Assembly (NCBI GenBank): GCA_027484655.1
Contig: JAIXSM010000076.1
Coordinates: 1 to 64,000 of the forward strand
Source: Hyphomicrobiales bacterium
GTDB taxonomy: Bacteria; Pseudomonadota; Alphaproteobacteria; Rhizobiales; Beijerinckiaceae
Reading direction: 5' to 3'
DNA length: 64,000 bases
A program made the translations under genes and the position numbers. Below, one piece after another: positions 17,578 to 27,269 of the stretch; position 1 is the first letter of the stretch, and each line of letters begins with the position of its first letter. The notes beneath the pieces are model-generated. The model did not search any database. It was not told the origin of the DNA and saw only the letters and a program-made list of their open reading frames with translations.

Positions 17578-19088
17578 AGCTGCGCCGCCAGTGCCGCCGC
17601 AGTATCTTGCGGCGGCTGCGTTGCGTCCATGCGGACCCACGTCATCGGCTCGCTGCGCGTGGCGAGTTTCGCCTCCTGCTGCAAGAGCACGTCAACCGTG
17701 GCGTCTGACGGGTCGCCCGTGCGTGCGCAAACCCGCGCAGCAAGCGCCGCATGAGGGGCGTCGAGCCACACGCCGATGAAGGTTGCGCCCGCTTCTGCAG
17801 CCACGCGCTCCAATGCGACGCGGTCTTCCGGCCGGTCGAACACGGCGTCTGCGATCACAGGCCAGCCCTGCGTCAGGCATTGCGCGGCTTGCTTGCTCGC
17901 GATCGCGTAGACCTGCTCCGACACTTGGGAGGCGTACGCTTCCTGCGGCAGGCGCTGCGTGGTCGCTGCGCCAAACATCGCCTTGCGGATGCGGTCGCTC
18001 GACAACACGCGGGCGCCGGGCGCAGGCGCCAGCAGGGGCGCAAGCGCCGCCGCAACGCTCGATTTGCCTGAGCCGCTCAAGCCGCCGACGCCCACAAGCA
18101 CAGGCGCTTCGGGGTTGAGGGCGCGGCTTGCGAGCGCGAGATAAGCCAGCGCTTCAGCGCGCAGGCGCTCGCGCGCATCGCCTGCATCCTCGCTCATCGT
18201 CGCGGTGACATGGGCGCGGATCAGCGCGCGCATGGCGATGAACAGCGGCAGCAGAGCAAGTCCGTCCGCCTCGTCGGCCGCGTCCAGATACCGGTTGAAC
18301 AGCACACTCGCGAGCGCAGGTTGCGCACGGTGCAGTAGGTCCATCAACGTGAACGCGAGATCATAGAGCACATCGATGCTGGCGAGCGCTTCGTTGAACT
18401 CAAGACAGTCGAACGGCGTCGGCTCGCCATCGATCATGGCGATGTTGCGCAACGTGAGATCGCCATGGCACCGGCGCACCTTGCCGGCTTGCGCGCGCGC
18501 GTCGATCAGCGCGCCGTTGCGCGCCAGCGCCTCGCGCGTGCGAGCAAGCAGGTCTGGCAGCGACGGCTCGCGCGTGAGAAACGTCGCGGCGATGGATCGT
18601 TCGTTCAGCGCAATGACGTCGGCCATTCGCCCAGCGCCGCCTTCGCGCCGCTCGGCTCCAGCGTGGAACGCGGCGAGCTTGTTCGCCAGTTGCTCCATAT
18701 GCGGGGGCGTCAGCGCGCCCCGCATCGCCATAGCGTCGAGCAGGGCGTCATCGCTGAAGCGATTCATCTCGACGACGGCGTCAACGAGAGGGCCTGGGCC
18801 GTCGAAAGCGAGCCCGTCTTCCTCGCGCGTGATGCGCCGAACGGCGCGATACAGGGCTGGCGCTGTGCGGCGATTGAGGGCTGCTTCGGCTTCGCATGCC
18901 GCAAGCCGAAGCTCTGGCGTGGAGAAGTCAAGGTAGGGCGTGCACACCGCGCGCTTGAGCTTGTAGACCAGCGCGCCCGCGAAGTAGATGCGCGAAATGT
19001 GCGTCGCTGCAGGCGGCGATGCATCTCCTGCAGCGGCGCATAGCCCCTGCAGGAACGCGATAACCTCGCTTTGACCCTCGTCGGACAT
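17547..19088 (-). CDS. two-domain protein: aminoglycoside-phosphotransferase-like kinase plus AAA/zeta-toxin-like P-loop ATPase
   Basis: 513 aa. The N-terminal half has an APH-like kinase fold (YKLKRAV, CHGDLTLRNI with catalytic-loop HGDL, then DCLEF). The C-terminal half has a Walker A motif (GLSGSGKSS, about residues 332-340) and resembles the COG0645-type nucleotide kinases. This fusion is widespread and of unknown physiological substrate. It is the last gene of the minus-strand catabolic run, 26 bp after the dihydroxyphthalate-decarboxylase-like gene, with a small GGCGCCTC hairpin in the gap. GGAGG lies 4 nt before the ATG. Confidence 0.88.
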   Translation of the reverse strand: MSDEGQSEVIAFLQGLCAAAGDASPPAATHISRIYFAGALVYKLKRAVCTPYLDFSTPELRLAACEAEAALNRRTAPALYRAVRRITREEDGLAFDGPGPLVDAVVEMNRFSDDALLDAMAMRGALTPPHMEQLANKLAAFHAGAERREGGAGRMADVIALNERSIAATFLTREPSLPDLLARTREALARNGALIDARAQAGKVRRCHGDLTLRNIAMIDGEPTPFDCLEFNEALASIDVLYDLAFTLMDLLHRAQPALASVLFNRYLDAADEADGLALLPLFIAMRALIRAHVTATMSEDAGDARERLRAEALAYLALASRALNPEAPVLVGVGGLSGSGKSSVAAALAPLLAPAPGARVLSSDRIRKAMFGAATTQRLPQEAYASQVSEQVYAIASKQAAQCLTQGWPVIADAVFDRPEDRVALERVAAEAGATFIGVWLDAPHAALAARVCARTGDPSDATVDVLLQQEAKLATRSEPMTWVRMDATQPPQDTAAALAAQLYSAGSRASG

Positions 19089-19114
19089 GGCGCCTCCGCG
19101 AGGCGCCAGACGCC

Positions 19115-20101
19115 TCAGTGGCCCCCTTCAACCTGCACGAAGAGTTCGTTCACGTCCATACGCCGATCGGTCACATACTGGTCGTGCAGATAGGTGACGA
19201 GCGCCTCAAGCGTAGCGCGGTTGGCCTCGATGCCTGAGGGCCAGGGATCGCCGCCAAACACCTCTTCGAGCTCGTCGAGCTGTTCGGCCATCCACGGCAG
19301 CATATAGCGAAGCGCTGCAAGGTTCTTCATCTTTCCCAGCGCCACATTCTTCGCCTCGTCAAACGCCTTGTAGAGGCTCGTGGCGACGAAGGGATAGCGC
19401 TCGTGCACGCTCTTCTTGATGGCGATGAGGTGCATCACTGGGAAGATCTTTGTTCGCCGGTAGTAGTCGGCCTCGACCTCGTGAAAGTTGGGAAACAGCC
19501 TGCGCACGTGAGGGCAACGGCGCAGCGAGGCGGGCAGGGTGGTGCCGATGATAGCGTCGAGTTCATCGGCCTCCAGAAGGTCGCCAAGGGTGCGCCCGCT
19601 GGTGTTTTGTTCAATATGCACGGGCTTGACGAGTGGCATGACGGTGGGCGCTCCATGCCCGCCCGTGAGGTTGATCGCGCCTTGCACCCAGTTGAGCTTC
19701 GACAGATCGACGCCGTAATCGTGCTGCAAAAAGCCCTTGATGTAGATCGCCGCCGTCATTGTGTAGAGCGGCACGCCGATGCGCTTGCCCTCCAGATCCT
19801 TCGGCGTCTGGATGCCCGACTTCGTGTTGATCGCCACAAGGCCGTGGCGGAACTGCCGCGAGGGAAAGATGGGGATCGCCACATAGTCGCATTTGCCGGC
19901 GGCCGTGCGCGCGACGTATTCGGAGCATGACATCTCCGCGACGTCGAATTCCTGGCGTGCGCCAAGGCGATCAAAAATTTCACGCGGCGCATCGATGGCG
20001 ATGAAATTCAGGTCAATTCCATTGGGGCGCACGTCGCCGGTATAGATAGGCAACATGCGATCATAGAGCCCGCAGGCGAAGCTCAGTTGTAGACGCGCCA
20101 T
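19115..20101 (-). CDS. 4,5-dihydroxyphthalate decarboxylase-like / periplasmic-binding-fold protein
   Basis: 328 aa, no signal peptide. The opening (LSFACGLYDR), FDVAEMSCSEY, EGKRIGVPLY and ADYYRRTKIFPVMHL stretches match the family annotated as 4,5-dihydroxyphthalate decarboxylase, which has a type-2 periplasmic-binding fold. Related proteins are also called ABC substrate-binding proteins, but the absence of a signal peptide favours a cytoplasmic role. A paralogue lies at 31576-32565. It is in the minus operon with an aldolase, a flavin hydroxylase and a cupin dioxygenase. AGGGAGAG precedes the ATG. Confidence 0.83.
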   Translation of the reverse strand: MARLQLSFACGLYDRMLPIYTGDVRPNGIDLNFIAIDAPREIFDRLGARQEFDVAEMSCSEYVARTAAGKCDYVAIPIFPSRQFRHGLVAINTKSGIQTPKDLEGKRIGVPLYTMTAAIYIKGFLQHDYGVDLSKLNWVQGAINLTGGHGAPTVMPLVKPVHIEQNTSGRTLGDLLEADELDAIIGTTLPASLRRCPHVRRLFPNFHEVEADYYRRTKIFPVMHLIAIKKSVHERYPFVATSLYKAFDEAKNVALGKMKNLAALRYMLPWMAEQLDELEEVFGGDPWPSGIEANRATLEALVTYLHDQYVTDRRMDVNELFVQVEGGH

Positions 20102-20116
20102 GGATCGTCTCTCCCT

Positions 20117-20854
20117 TCAGGACTTTTTGTATTCGAGGTAATGCGAGCAGCCGGCCTTGCGCGCCCAATAGTCGATGGCGCGCTGCAATTCGCGCCCGCC
20201 GGGGCCGAAAGAATCGCGGATGTCTATTTCGCCCTTGGTGAGCGGCTTGATCTTGCCGCCCAGACGCAACGCGTCGAGATACACCTGCGCGTTCTGCGGT
20301 AGGTAGATCGATATTTTCAAAACTTCGCCAAGCGAGCGGCCAACTGCGGTGAAGCCGTGTCCGCGCATCAGCGCGACGCGGCTTTCGCCCAGCGTGCGTG
20401 CAAGATCGCGGCCTTGCTCGATGTTGGAGACGAGAAGCCCCGTGTCGCCGAAGCGATCCTGCGAGTCCCAAACGGGCACGCACGGCCCCATATGGCTTGC
20501 GGTGTGAATGACCGTCTGCATCGGCACATCGGAGATGCTGAACGGCAGCACGGCCAGCGCGTGACTGTGCACCACCGCCATCACATCGGGATTGGTTTCA
20601 TACGCGCCGCAGTGAATAAAGCGCTCTACGTAGGGCCCGTCCTTGCGTCCGTCGGCGGGTTCGCCATCGAGCCGGAAGGTCATGATGTCGTCGGGCTCGA
20701 CAAGTTCGGGACTGCGCGAGCGCGACAGCAGGAAAAGCGATGGATCGTGCGGATGGCGCACGCTCACATGACCGAAGGCGTCCACGACGCCCTGGTCCGC
20801 GAGGATGCGGTTGGCGGCGACTAGTTCGCCAATGATGCGATCAAGATCGGACAC
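20117..20854 (-). CDS. class II aldolase/adducin family protein
   Basis: A 245-aa protein with the zinc-binding histidines of the class II aldolase fold: His96 and His98 (VVHSHALAV) and a later His in RGHGFTAVG. GHVSVRHP near residue 28 is also typical. In aromatic catabolism such proteins act as aldolases or as decarboxylases of hydroxy acids. The gene lies 15 bp after the flavin hydroxylase and 15 bp before the decarboxylase-like gene, clearly within an operon. Confidence 0.88.
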   Translation of the reverse strand: MSDLDRIIGELVAANRILADQGVVDAFGHVSVRHPHDPSLFLLSRSRSPELVEPDDIMTFRLDGEPADGRKDGPYVERFIHCGAYETNPDVMAVVHSHALAVLPFSISDVPMQTVIHTASHMGPCVPVWDSQDRFGDTGLLVSNIEQGRDLARTLGESRVALMRGHGFTAVGRSLGEVLKISIYLPQNAQVYLDALRLGGKIKPLTKGEIDIRDSFGPGGRELQRAIDYWARKAGCSHYLEYKKS

Positions 20855-20869
20855 GCTGTTTCTCCCCCT

Positions 20870-22507
20870 TCACGCCGCGCCGCGCACAATGTCGATGACG
20901 CGCATTGGATCGGCGGGTTCTTCGTCGCCGCGCCATGCCACGTGTCCATCCGGGCGCACAAGAACAAGGCGCTTGTCATAAGCTTCCGCCGCAGCGGCAT
21001 GGCAGAGATCCACGACCTGCAGCGGCACGCCGCGCGCCTGCGCCGCAGCGACAAGCCCCGACACATCGGGAGGCGCGCCAAGGAAGCGCAGCATTACAAA
21101 GCCGCGTCCGAACAGATCGAGCGTTGAGCGGCCCTGCTTCAGCCACACGTGCGGCGCGCGGTGGCCGGGTCGCGAGGTTTGCACATACCGCGCCACGTCG
21201 TGCGCAGGCTCCGGCCCCTCTTCGCGCACCACAATGGGCGAATGTTCGTAGCGAAATCCAAGTTGAATGCCGATGGTGAACCATTCCGGCGCAATGATGC
21301 GCGTGTACCAGTCGCCGTAAGTTTTGCGCGCGCTGTCTCCATCCGATCCGCTGGTAAAAATCGCTTGCGGCGGCGCCTCGTTGCGGGGGGCCAGCATGCG
21401 CCCGAGATTGCGCGCAGCTTCCTGCACATTGAAAGCGGCCACTGGCTTGCGCTCGATCTCGTAGCTTTCAAGCAGCTTTGGGCCGCCCCATCCGCGTATG
21501 GTTCCATCCAGCTTCCAGGCGATGTCCACGGCTTCCTGAATGCCCGTGTTCATGCCGAAGCCACCCGTGGGCGAGAGCTGATGCGCAGAGTCGCCTACCA
21601 GAAAGATGCGCTTCGTGCCGTAGCTTTCAGCCACGAGTTCGCGCCGCGTCCACGGCATGGTGGACAGGATTTTGAACTCCACATCGCAGCCCAGCGCGCG
21701 CGCAATTGCCGCGCGCATGTCATCTTCGCTAAGTTTGTCGCGGTTGCGGTTGCCCACGAACGAGAAGCGATATCGATCACGCCCATCAATGGCGACGATG
21801 GTGCACCACGTGCCTTCGGGACCGATGAAGATGTAGCGATACGCGTGCGGGAATGCGTGGATCTTGTTAAAATCCTTGCACTCGAAAATCGCATTCGTTG
21901 TGTAGGTGAGGACTTCCTTGCCCGACAGCGCGATGCCCAGTTGCTCGCGGATAGGGCTTCCTGCGCCGTCACAGGCGATCAAGAATTGCGCCTCCACGCG
22001 CGTGCGCGCGCCGCTCTTCCGATCAACAATTTCGGCGGTTATGCCGGCCTCATGCTCTGCAAACGAGACAAGCTCCGTCTCGTAGCGCATGTCCACGGTG
22101 CGATAGCTGCGCGCATGGCGCGCGAGCACGGGATCGAAGAAATTTTGCGGACACCGCTCGCGCTTCTGCGGGCTCTGCGGCGGCGGCTCTTCATCCGCGC
22201 ATGCGGGAAACGGCTCGCGCCCAAGCTCATATCCGCCATGCAGGCCCGTCACCCACACGCAGTCCTGCGGATGCTCGCGGTTGTAGCCGGCGGACTCGAC
22301 CCACGGCACGATGCCCCAACGGCGGCAGAACTCCATGGTGCGGATGTGCACCATATCCATCTTTGGATTCTCGACGTGGCCGTCGCCGCGCTCGATGAGC
22401 ATGCACTCCATGCCGCGCCAGCCGAGATCGCCAGCGAGCGCGAGGCCTACAGGTCCACCGCCGACGATGAGCACGGGCGTCTTAGTCGTTGTGTTTGTCA
22501 TGGTCAT
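20870..22507 (-). CDS. FAD-dependent aromatic hydroxylase (PheA/TfdB-type)
   Basis: A 545-aa class A flavin monooxygenase. It shows a GGGPVG dinucleotide fold (residues 16-21), then FLVGDSAHQLSPTGGFGMN at about 303-322 (FAD ribityl motif), and a C-terminal thioredoxin-like domain ending with KRLVLVRPDGHVAWRG. The family hydroxylates phenols and hydroxyaromatic acids using NAD(P)H and oxygen. The start is ATG 22507, 7 nt past the cupin stop, and an in-frame ATG lies 6 nt further on. The open frame extends upstream into the cupin gene but is not needed. Likely coupled to ring cleavage by the adjacent dioxygenase. Confidence 0.9.
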   Translation of the reverse strand: MTMTNTTTKTPVLIVGGGPVGLALAGDLGWRGMECMLIERGDGHVENPKMDMVHIRTMEFCRRWGIVPWVESAGYNREHPQDCVWVTGLHGGYELGREPFPACADEEPPPQSPQKRERCPQNFFDPVLARHARSYRTVDMRYETELVSFAEHEAGITAEIVDRKSGARTRVEAQFLIACDGAGSPIREQLGIALSGKEVLTYTTNAIFECKDFNKIHAFPHAYRYIFIGPEGTWCTIVAIDGRDRYRFSFVGNRNRDKLSEDDMRAAIARALGCDVEFKILSTMPWTRRELVAESYGTKRIFLVGDSAHQLSPTGGFGMNTGIQEAVDIAWKLDGTIRGWGGPKLLESYEIERKPVAAFNVQEAARNLGRMLAPRNEAPPQAIFTSGSDGDSARKTYGDWYTRIIAPEWFTIGIQLGFRYEHSPIVVREEGPEPAHDVARYVQTSRPGHRAPHVWLKQGRSTLDLFGRGFVMLRFLGAPPDVSGLVAAAQARGVPLQVVDLCHAAAAEAYDKRLVLVRPDGHVAWRGDEEPADPMRVIDIVRGAA

Positions 22508-22514
22508 TTCATGT

Positions 22515-23477
22515 TCAGCGCGCGGGAACCGGGCGCAGCCAGTCGAGGCGCTCAAGAAGCGGCTTGTCGCTCACGCGCAGGATGTAACTCTCTTCGGATG
22601 CGGTCCATGTCTGCGCGCAGGAGGAGGGCGCAGCGAGCGCGTCGCCGCGCGCGAATGCGAATGTCTGCCCGTCGATGATGGCTTCGCCCGCACCCTGCAT
22701 GATGGCGCAAATCGCGCTCATTGTGGTGGGCTCGACAGACATCGAAGCGCCGGCCTCAAGCCGCGTCACATGCAGCGCGATTGTCGCAAGCGCAGGCGAT
22801 CCCAATTCGATCTCGCGCACGCCGGGCGCTGTTTCCGGTGCGTGCGCGAGGTGCGCGACAGTGTCTCGCCAAGAGAAGCGGCACGGCGAGTTTGCGTCGA
22901 TCTCTGTGGCCTGTTCAAGCGCATCGGGATGATGTTCGAAGAACATCGGCCCGAGCAGATGCACGGTGGGAATGTCGAGAAAATCCATCCAGTACGCGTC
23001 CGCCGGTCCTTCGTTGGCGTGGCCGTGCCAGCGCCAGTTCGGCGTCAGCAGCACATCGCCCGCTTCCATGGGGATCTTCTTGCCGTCGACGATGGTGTAG
23101 GCGTCGGCGCCGGTGTCGAGCACGAGGCGAAGCGCATTCGCCGTGTGGCGATGCGAGCGTGCGACTTCTCCCGCCTTCACCATCTGGTATGCCGCCACAA
23201 GCGTGCGCACGGTCGGATACGTGTTGCCGGGAACAGGGTTCGCGAGAATGAGATTGCGGCGCTCCGCAAGCTCGGTGTTGACGAAGCGGCCTGCTGCGTC
23301 GAGGGCGGCGCGGCCGATGTTCCAGGACCAGTGCGCCGGCGGGAAGTCCTTCTTGGGCAGCGGCCAGAGCGAAGGCTCAGGCTTGTTCCATCCGTTCTGG
23401 ATTCCGCAAGCCGCGAGAAGCTCGTAAAGCTCCTGCATGCTCGCTGCAGCGTTGAAGGCTTGCGCTGTCACGGCCAT
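22515..23477 (-). CDS. gentisate 1,2-dioxygenase-like bicupin
   Basis: About 320 aa from ATG 23477, which has GGGGA 7 nt upstream. An in-frame ATG at 23504 adds 9 residues but lacks a ribosome-binding site. The first cupin holds metal-ligand motifs SHRH and PNWRWHGH, the pattern of gentisate and hydroxynaphthoate dioxygenases, which cleave a ring between the carboxyl- and hydroxyl-bearing carbons using Fe(II). The second cupin has a degenerate site. As first gene of the minus operon (cupin, flavin hydroxylase, aldolase, decarboxylase-like), it is the probable ring-cleavage step. The exact substrate is unknown. Confidence 0.85.
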   Translation of the reverse strand: MAVTAQAFNAAASMQELYELLAACGIQNGWNKPEPSLWPLPKKDFPPAHWSWNIGRAALDAAGRFVNTELAERRNLILANPVPGNTYPTVRTLVAAYQMVKAGEVARSHRHTANALRLVLDTGADAYTIVDGKKIPMEAGDVLLTPNWRWHGHANEGPADAYWMDFLDIPTVHLLGPMFFEHHPDALEQATEIDANSPCRFSWRDTVAHLAHAPETAPGVREIELGSPALATIALHVTRLEAGASMSVEPTTMSAICAIMQGAGEAIIDGQTFAFARGDALAAPSSCAQTWTASEESYILRVSDKPLLERLDWLRPVPAR

Positions 23478-23583
23478 CGGCGTTTCCCCGTTTGTTGGCG
23501 CCATTCAAGGTAGAGGTGGTGGGGAAGTCAACACGCACGCGGAGAAATCGTTTGCGAAAGTATGACGCGGGCGCAATGAGCAA

Positions 23584-23618
23584 TAAAAAAAGCCCCTCCC
23601 GCGTGCGGAAGGGGCCTG
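23584..23618 (-). terminator. rho-independent terminator after CoxM-type gene
   Basis: Read on the minus strand: GCCCCTTCC stem, short loop, GGGAGGGGC, then seven T residues. It ends the coxL-S-M-like transcript 20 bp past the stop at 23639 and separates it from the downstream cupin operon on the same strand. Confidence 0.85.
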
Positions 23619-23638
23619 TCCGACAACGCGTGCGTTCG

Positions 23639-24430
23639 TCAGGCTTCAGCGACTGCGCGGCGGGCCATCACGCCCACGAGATGCGCGCGATACTCGTTGG
23701 TGCAGTGGATGTCCGACAGCAGGCCGTCCGGCGACATTTTTACACCCTTGATGGCGTCGGCCGAGAAGTTCTCCGACAGCGCAGCCTCGAAATCGCTGGC
23801 GCGGAAGGCCGAACCCGCAGCGCCGGTGACGCCGACGCGCACGTCTGCGCCGAACTTCGCGACCATCACGCCCACAACCGCGTAGCCGGACGCCGGATGG
23901 CGGAACTTCTGGTAGGCCGCGCGCTCGGGGATGGGAAAGCGCACGGACGTGATGATCTCGCCCTGCTCGAGCGCAGTCTCGAACAGGTCGATGAAGTAGT
24001 CGTCGGCGGCGATGACGCGCTTGTTGGTGACGATCTTCGCATTGAGGCCGACGACGGCGCCGGGATAGTCCGCGGCCGGGTCCGCGTTGGCGATAGACCC
24101 GCCGATGGTGCCGCGGTGACGTACGGCCGGGTCGCCGATGACGCCAGCGAGCGACGCGAGCGCGGGGATCGCTGACTTCACTACGTCTGACGCGGCGACA
24201 TCCGCGTGGCAGGTCATGGCGCCGATGACGATCTCGTCGCCTTCGCGCTTGATGCCCTTGAGCTCCGCGACGCCCGCGAGATCGATGAGATCTGACGGCG
24301 CGGCGAGTCGCTGCTTCAGCGTGGGCAGCAGCGTCATGCCGCCAGCGATGAGCTTGCCATCTTCCTTGTCGCCGATCAGCGCGACGGCTGCATCAAGGCT
24401 TGCGGGAGCGTGATAGTCGAAATTACGCAT
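23639..24430 (-). CDS. FAD-binding (CoxM-type) subunit of xanthine dehydrogenase family enzyme
   Basis: A 263-aa protein with FAD contact motifs of the medium subunit: [15 protein letters not shown] near residue 28 and [17 protein letters not shown] near residue 107. It would transfer electrons from the iron-sulfur subunit (24423-24914) to an acceptor. The two genes overlap by 8 nt, and the catalytic subunit lies upstream. Last gene of this transcript, followed by a strong terminator. Confidence 0.92.
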   Translation of the reverse strand: MRNFDYHAPASLDAAVALIGDKEDGKLIAGGMTLLPTLKQRLAAPSDLIDLAGVAELKGIKREGDEIVIGAMTCHADVAASDVVKSAIPALASLAGVIGDPAVRHRGTIGGSIANADPAADYPGAVVGLNAKIVTNKRVIAADDYFIDLFETALEQGEIITSVRFPIPERAAYQKFRHPASGYAVVGVMVAKFGADVRVGVTGAAGSAFRASDFEAALSENFSADAIKGVKMSPDGLLSDIHCTNEYRAHLVGVMARRAVAEA

Positions 24431-24914
24431 GGTGATGCTCCTTCACGGCGCCCGGGTTCACCACGGAGAGAATCGCCTCGACGATTCCCTGGTAGCCGGT
24501 GCAGCGGCAGATGTTGCCTTCAAGCTGTTCACGCACGGTCTTCTCGTCGGCGCCCGGAAGGCGGCGCGCGATGTCCACGCCCATCATCACCATGCCGGGG
24601 GTGCAGAAGCCGCACTGAAGACCATGGTGGTCGCGGAAGGCCTCCTGCATGGGGTGCAGCGTTCCGTCTGCGGCCGCCAGCCCCTCAATGGTGACGACCT
24701 TTTTGCCCTGCGCCTGCACGGCGAGCATGGTGCAGGACTTCACGGCCTTGTCGTCCACATGGATGACGCAGCAACCGCACTGGGTGGTGTCGCAGCCTAC
24801 GTGGGTGCCGGTCATGCCGAGTTGGTCGCGAAGCAACTCCACCAGCAGCGTGCGCGGCTCCACTTCCGCGGTGCGCTCCTGCCCGTTCACGTTCAACGTT
24901 ACTTTGGTCTTCAT
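24423..24914 (-). CDS. [2Fe-2S] (CoxS-type) subunit
   Basis: A 163-aa protein with both iron-sulfur sites: Cys41, Cys46, Cys49, Cys61 and Cys101, Cys104, Cys136, Cys138. It belongs between the catalytic gene (30 bp upstream) and the FAD subunit (8-nt overlap). All cysteines are intact. This is the only small subunit in the region, although two CoxL-type large subunits (24945-27269 and 28236-30563) flank the divergent promoter. Confidence 0.93.
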   Translation of the reverse strand: MKTKVTLNVNGQERTAEVEPRTLLVELLRDQLGMTGTHVGCDTTQCGCCVIHVDDKAVKSCTMLAVQAQGKKVVTIEGLAAADGTLHPMQEAFRDHHGLQCGFCTPGMVMMGVDIARRLPGADEKTVREQLEGNICRCTGYQGIVEAILSVVNPGAVKEHHHA

Positions 24915-24944
24915 GGAACCTCCGGCTGACAGTCGTCAGATCAT

Positions 24945-27269
24945 TCAGGCAGGGGCATTCGCCCGGTTGATGGCGCGCCAGATTTTCTCTGGCGTCGCCG
25001 GCATGTCGATGTGCGTCACCCCATGGTCGCGCAGCGCGTCCACAAGGGCGCCAATGAATGCGGGCGGGGCGCCGCATGCGCCCGCTTCGCCCGCCCCCTT
25101 CACCCCGAGCGGATTGGTCCGGCACGGGGTTGTGTTGAAGCCTGCCTCCACGTGCGCCATGTGGTGCGCGCGGGGCATGCCATAATCCATATATGTCGCG
25201 CTCACGAGCTGGCCGTCTGCGTCATAAAGCGCGTTCTCCACCATGGCTTGACCGAGGCCCTGTGCCACGCCGCCGTACACCTGCCCATGGACGATAAGCG
25301 GGTTAAGCACCACCCCGCAATCGTCGATCGCCACATAGCGCACGATCTCGGGCGTGCCCGTGTCCGGGTCGATCTCCACCTCGCACACATGGCAGCCGTT
25401 GGGGAAGTTCTCCGCCTCGCGCTGGAAGAGGCAGCTCTCGTCGAGCCCCGGCGTCATGCCTTCCGGGATGCGGCGTGCGTCCCACGCGGCGGCCGCCACC
25501 TCGGAAAACGTTGTTTCGCTCGCGCCGGCGCGGAACACGCCCGTCTCGAAGCGAACTGCGGCGGGCTCCGCCTGCATCAGGTGCGCGGCGACGAGGGTCG
25601 CCTTGGCCACGATCTTCTCGCAGGAGGCCTTGAGCCCGCCGCCGCCCATCATGGACGAGCGCGAGCCGAAGGTGCCGATGGAGCCGCGCGGCGTCACGTC
25701 GGTGTCGCCCTGCACGAGGCGAACCCGGTCCGGATCCACGCCCAGAAACTCGTTCACGAGCTGGGAAAAAACCGTGTCGTGGCCCTGCCCGTGGGCGTGG
25801 GAGCCTGAGAACACCGTCACGGCGCCCTCCGCGTCCACGCGCACGCGCATGTCCTCGGTCGGCGCCCGGCCGCCGGCCGCCTCGATGAAGGCGGCGACGC
25901 CGATGCCCCGCAGGCGGCCCCGGGCGCGCGCTTCCGTGCGGCGCTCCTCAAACGTGCTCCACTCCGCCATGCGCAGGGCGTCGTCCATGCCTCGCGCGAA
26001 CTCGCCGGAGTCGATCACGTAGCCCATGGGCGTGCGATAGGGGAACTGCGTGATGTAGTTGCGCCGGCGCACCTCCTCGCGGGGCAGCCCGGTGGCGCGG
26101 GCGGCCTCGTCCATGAGGCGCTCCATGAGGAAGTTCGCCTCGGGCCGGCCGGCGCCGCGATAGGTGTCCGTTGAGACCGTGTTGGTGAAAACCGGCTTCA
26201 CGGAAAAGTGGAACTGCGGCGCGTGGTAGCAGCAGGGAATGATGCGCCCGCCGCCTTCGATGGGCATGCGCGGGCCATTCTCGGCCATGTAGGCGCCGAG
26301 ATTGACCAGCGTCACGATCTTCAGCGCGACCATACGACCGTCGCTGTCGAGGCCCATCTCCGCCTCGTTCACCTGATCGCGGCCATGGTAGTCCGAGAAG
26401 AACGTCTCTGTGCGGTCCGCGCGCCATTTCACCGCGCCGCCGATCTGCTTCGCCGCCCACGCCACCGCCACGAACTCGGGGTAGGTCTGGCCGCGCATGC
26501 CGAAGCCGCCGCCCACGTCCTGCGAAATGACGCGGAGCTGGTCTTGCTCAAGGCGCAGATAGCGCTTTGCGATGTTGGCCTGGATGCGGCGCCCGCCCTG
26601 GGTGGGCGCCCACAGGGTCAGCTTGGCCGCCTGCGCGTCCCACGCCGCCAGCGCCGCCTTGGGCTCCATGGGTGAGGGGACGAGACGATTGTTGACGATG
26701 CGAACGCGCACCCGGTGCGCCGCAGCCGCCATGGCTGCATCGACTGGGGCGCTGTCCTGATTCTGCCAGTGGACCGGAACGTTGGAGCCAAGCGCCTCCC
26801 ACAGGACCGGCGCGTCGGCTGCGAGCGCGGACTCACTATCCGCGACGGCCGGCAGCGGCGCGTACTCCACCTTGAGCAGCTCGGCCGCCTCGCGCGCCTG
26901 CGCCTGCGTGGCGGCGAGCACAATGGCCACGCATTCGCCCACAAACCGCACCCGCCCCCGGGCGAGAATGGGGCGCATGGGCTTCCACATGGGCCGGCCG
27001 GAGAGGTCGGACAGCTCCACCTCGCACGGCATGTCCGGCACGCCGTCGGCGTCGAGATCGGCGATGGTGAACACGGCTGCGACGCCGGGAGCGGCGCGCG
27101 CGGGCGCGGGATCAATCGAGAGGATGTCGGCGTGGGGGTGCGGGGACCGGTAGAACGCCGCCCAGAGCTGCCCGTCGACGTTCACGTCGTCGGTGTAGCG
27201 CCCTTCGCCCCGAAGCAGGCGTGGGTCTTCCTTGCGTCGAAGCGGCTGGCCTATTCCGAACTGTCCCAT
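24945..27269 (-). CDS. molybdopterin-binding catalytic (CoxL-type) subunit
   Basis: Predicted 774 aa from ATG 27269, with GGGAGG just upstream. The frame is open farther, to 27563, but that part overlaps the divergent SDR gene and lacks family similarity. It opens GQPLRRKEDPRLLRGEGRY, typical of the family. Active-site loop TYRGAGRPEANF (about 369-380) and catalytic Glu in GVKGAGEAG (about 726) are present. The loop is RGAGR and not the CSFR form of true CO dehydrogenase, so an aromatic or N-heterocyclic hydroxylation is more likely. First gene of the minus operon with CoxS- and CoxM-type subunits. Confidence 0.92.
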   Translation of the reverse strand: MGQFGIGQPLRRKEDPRLLRGEGRYTDDVNVDGQLWAAFYRSPHPHADILSIDPAPARAAPGVAAVFTIADLDADGVPDMPCEVELSDLSGRPMWKPMRPILARGRVRFVGECVAIVLAATQAQAREAAELLKVEYAPLPAVADSESALAADAPVLWEALGSNVPVHWQNQDSAPVDAAMAAAAHRVRVRIVNNRLVPSPMEPKAALAAWDAQAAKLTLWAPTQGGRRIQANIAKRYLRLEQDQLRVISQDVGGGFGMRGQTYPEFVAVAWAAKQIGGAVKWRADRTETFFSDYHGRDQVNEAEMGLDSDGRMVALKIVTLVNLGAYMAENGPRMPIEGGGRIIPCCYHAPQFHFSVKPVFTNTVSTDTYRGAGRPEANFLMERLMDEAARATGLPREEVRRRNYITQFPYRTPMGYVIDSGEFARGMDDALRMAEWSTFEERRTEARARGRLRGIGVAAFIEAAGGRAPTEDMRVRVDAEGAVTVFSGSHAHGQGHDTVFSQLVNEFLGVDPDRVRLVQGDTDVTPRGSIGTFGSRSSMMGGGGLKASCEKIVAKATLVAAHLMQAEPAAVRFETGVFRAGASETTFSEVAAAAWDARRIPEGMTPGLDESCLFQREAENFPNGCHVCEVEIDPDTGTPEIVRYVAIDDCGVVLNPLIVHGQVYGGVAQGLGQAMVENALYDADGQLVSATYMDYGMPRAHHMAHVEAGFNTTPCRTNPLGVKGAGEAGACGAPPAFIGALVDALRDHGVTHIDMPATPEKIWRAINRANAPA

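Noticed and set aside
19089-19107. GGCGCCTC hairpin between two minus-strand genes
   Set aside because: No T-tract follows on either strand and the gap is only 26 bp, so a terminator call is not supported.
21149-22678. 509-codon plus-strand frame
   Set aside because: Antisense to the flavin hydroxylase gene. Arg-rich low-complexity translation.
24945-27269. Possible aerobic CO dehydrogenase
   Set aside because: The active-site loop is RGAGR and not the Cys-containing CSFR form of true CO dehydrogenase, and no cox accessory genes are near.
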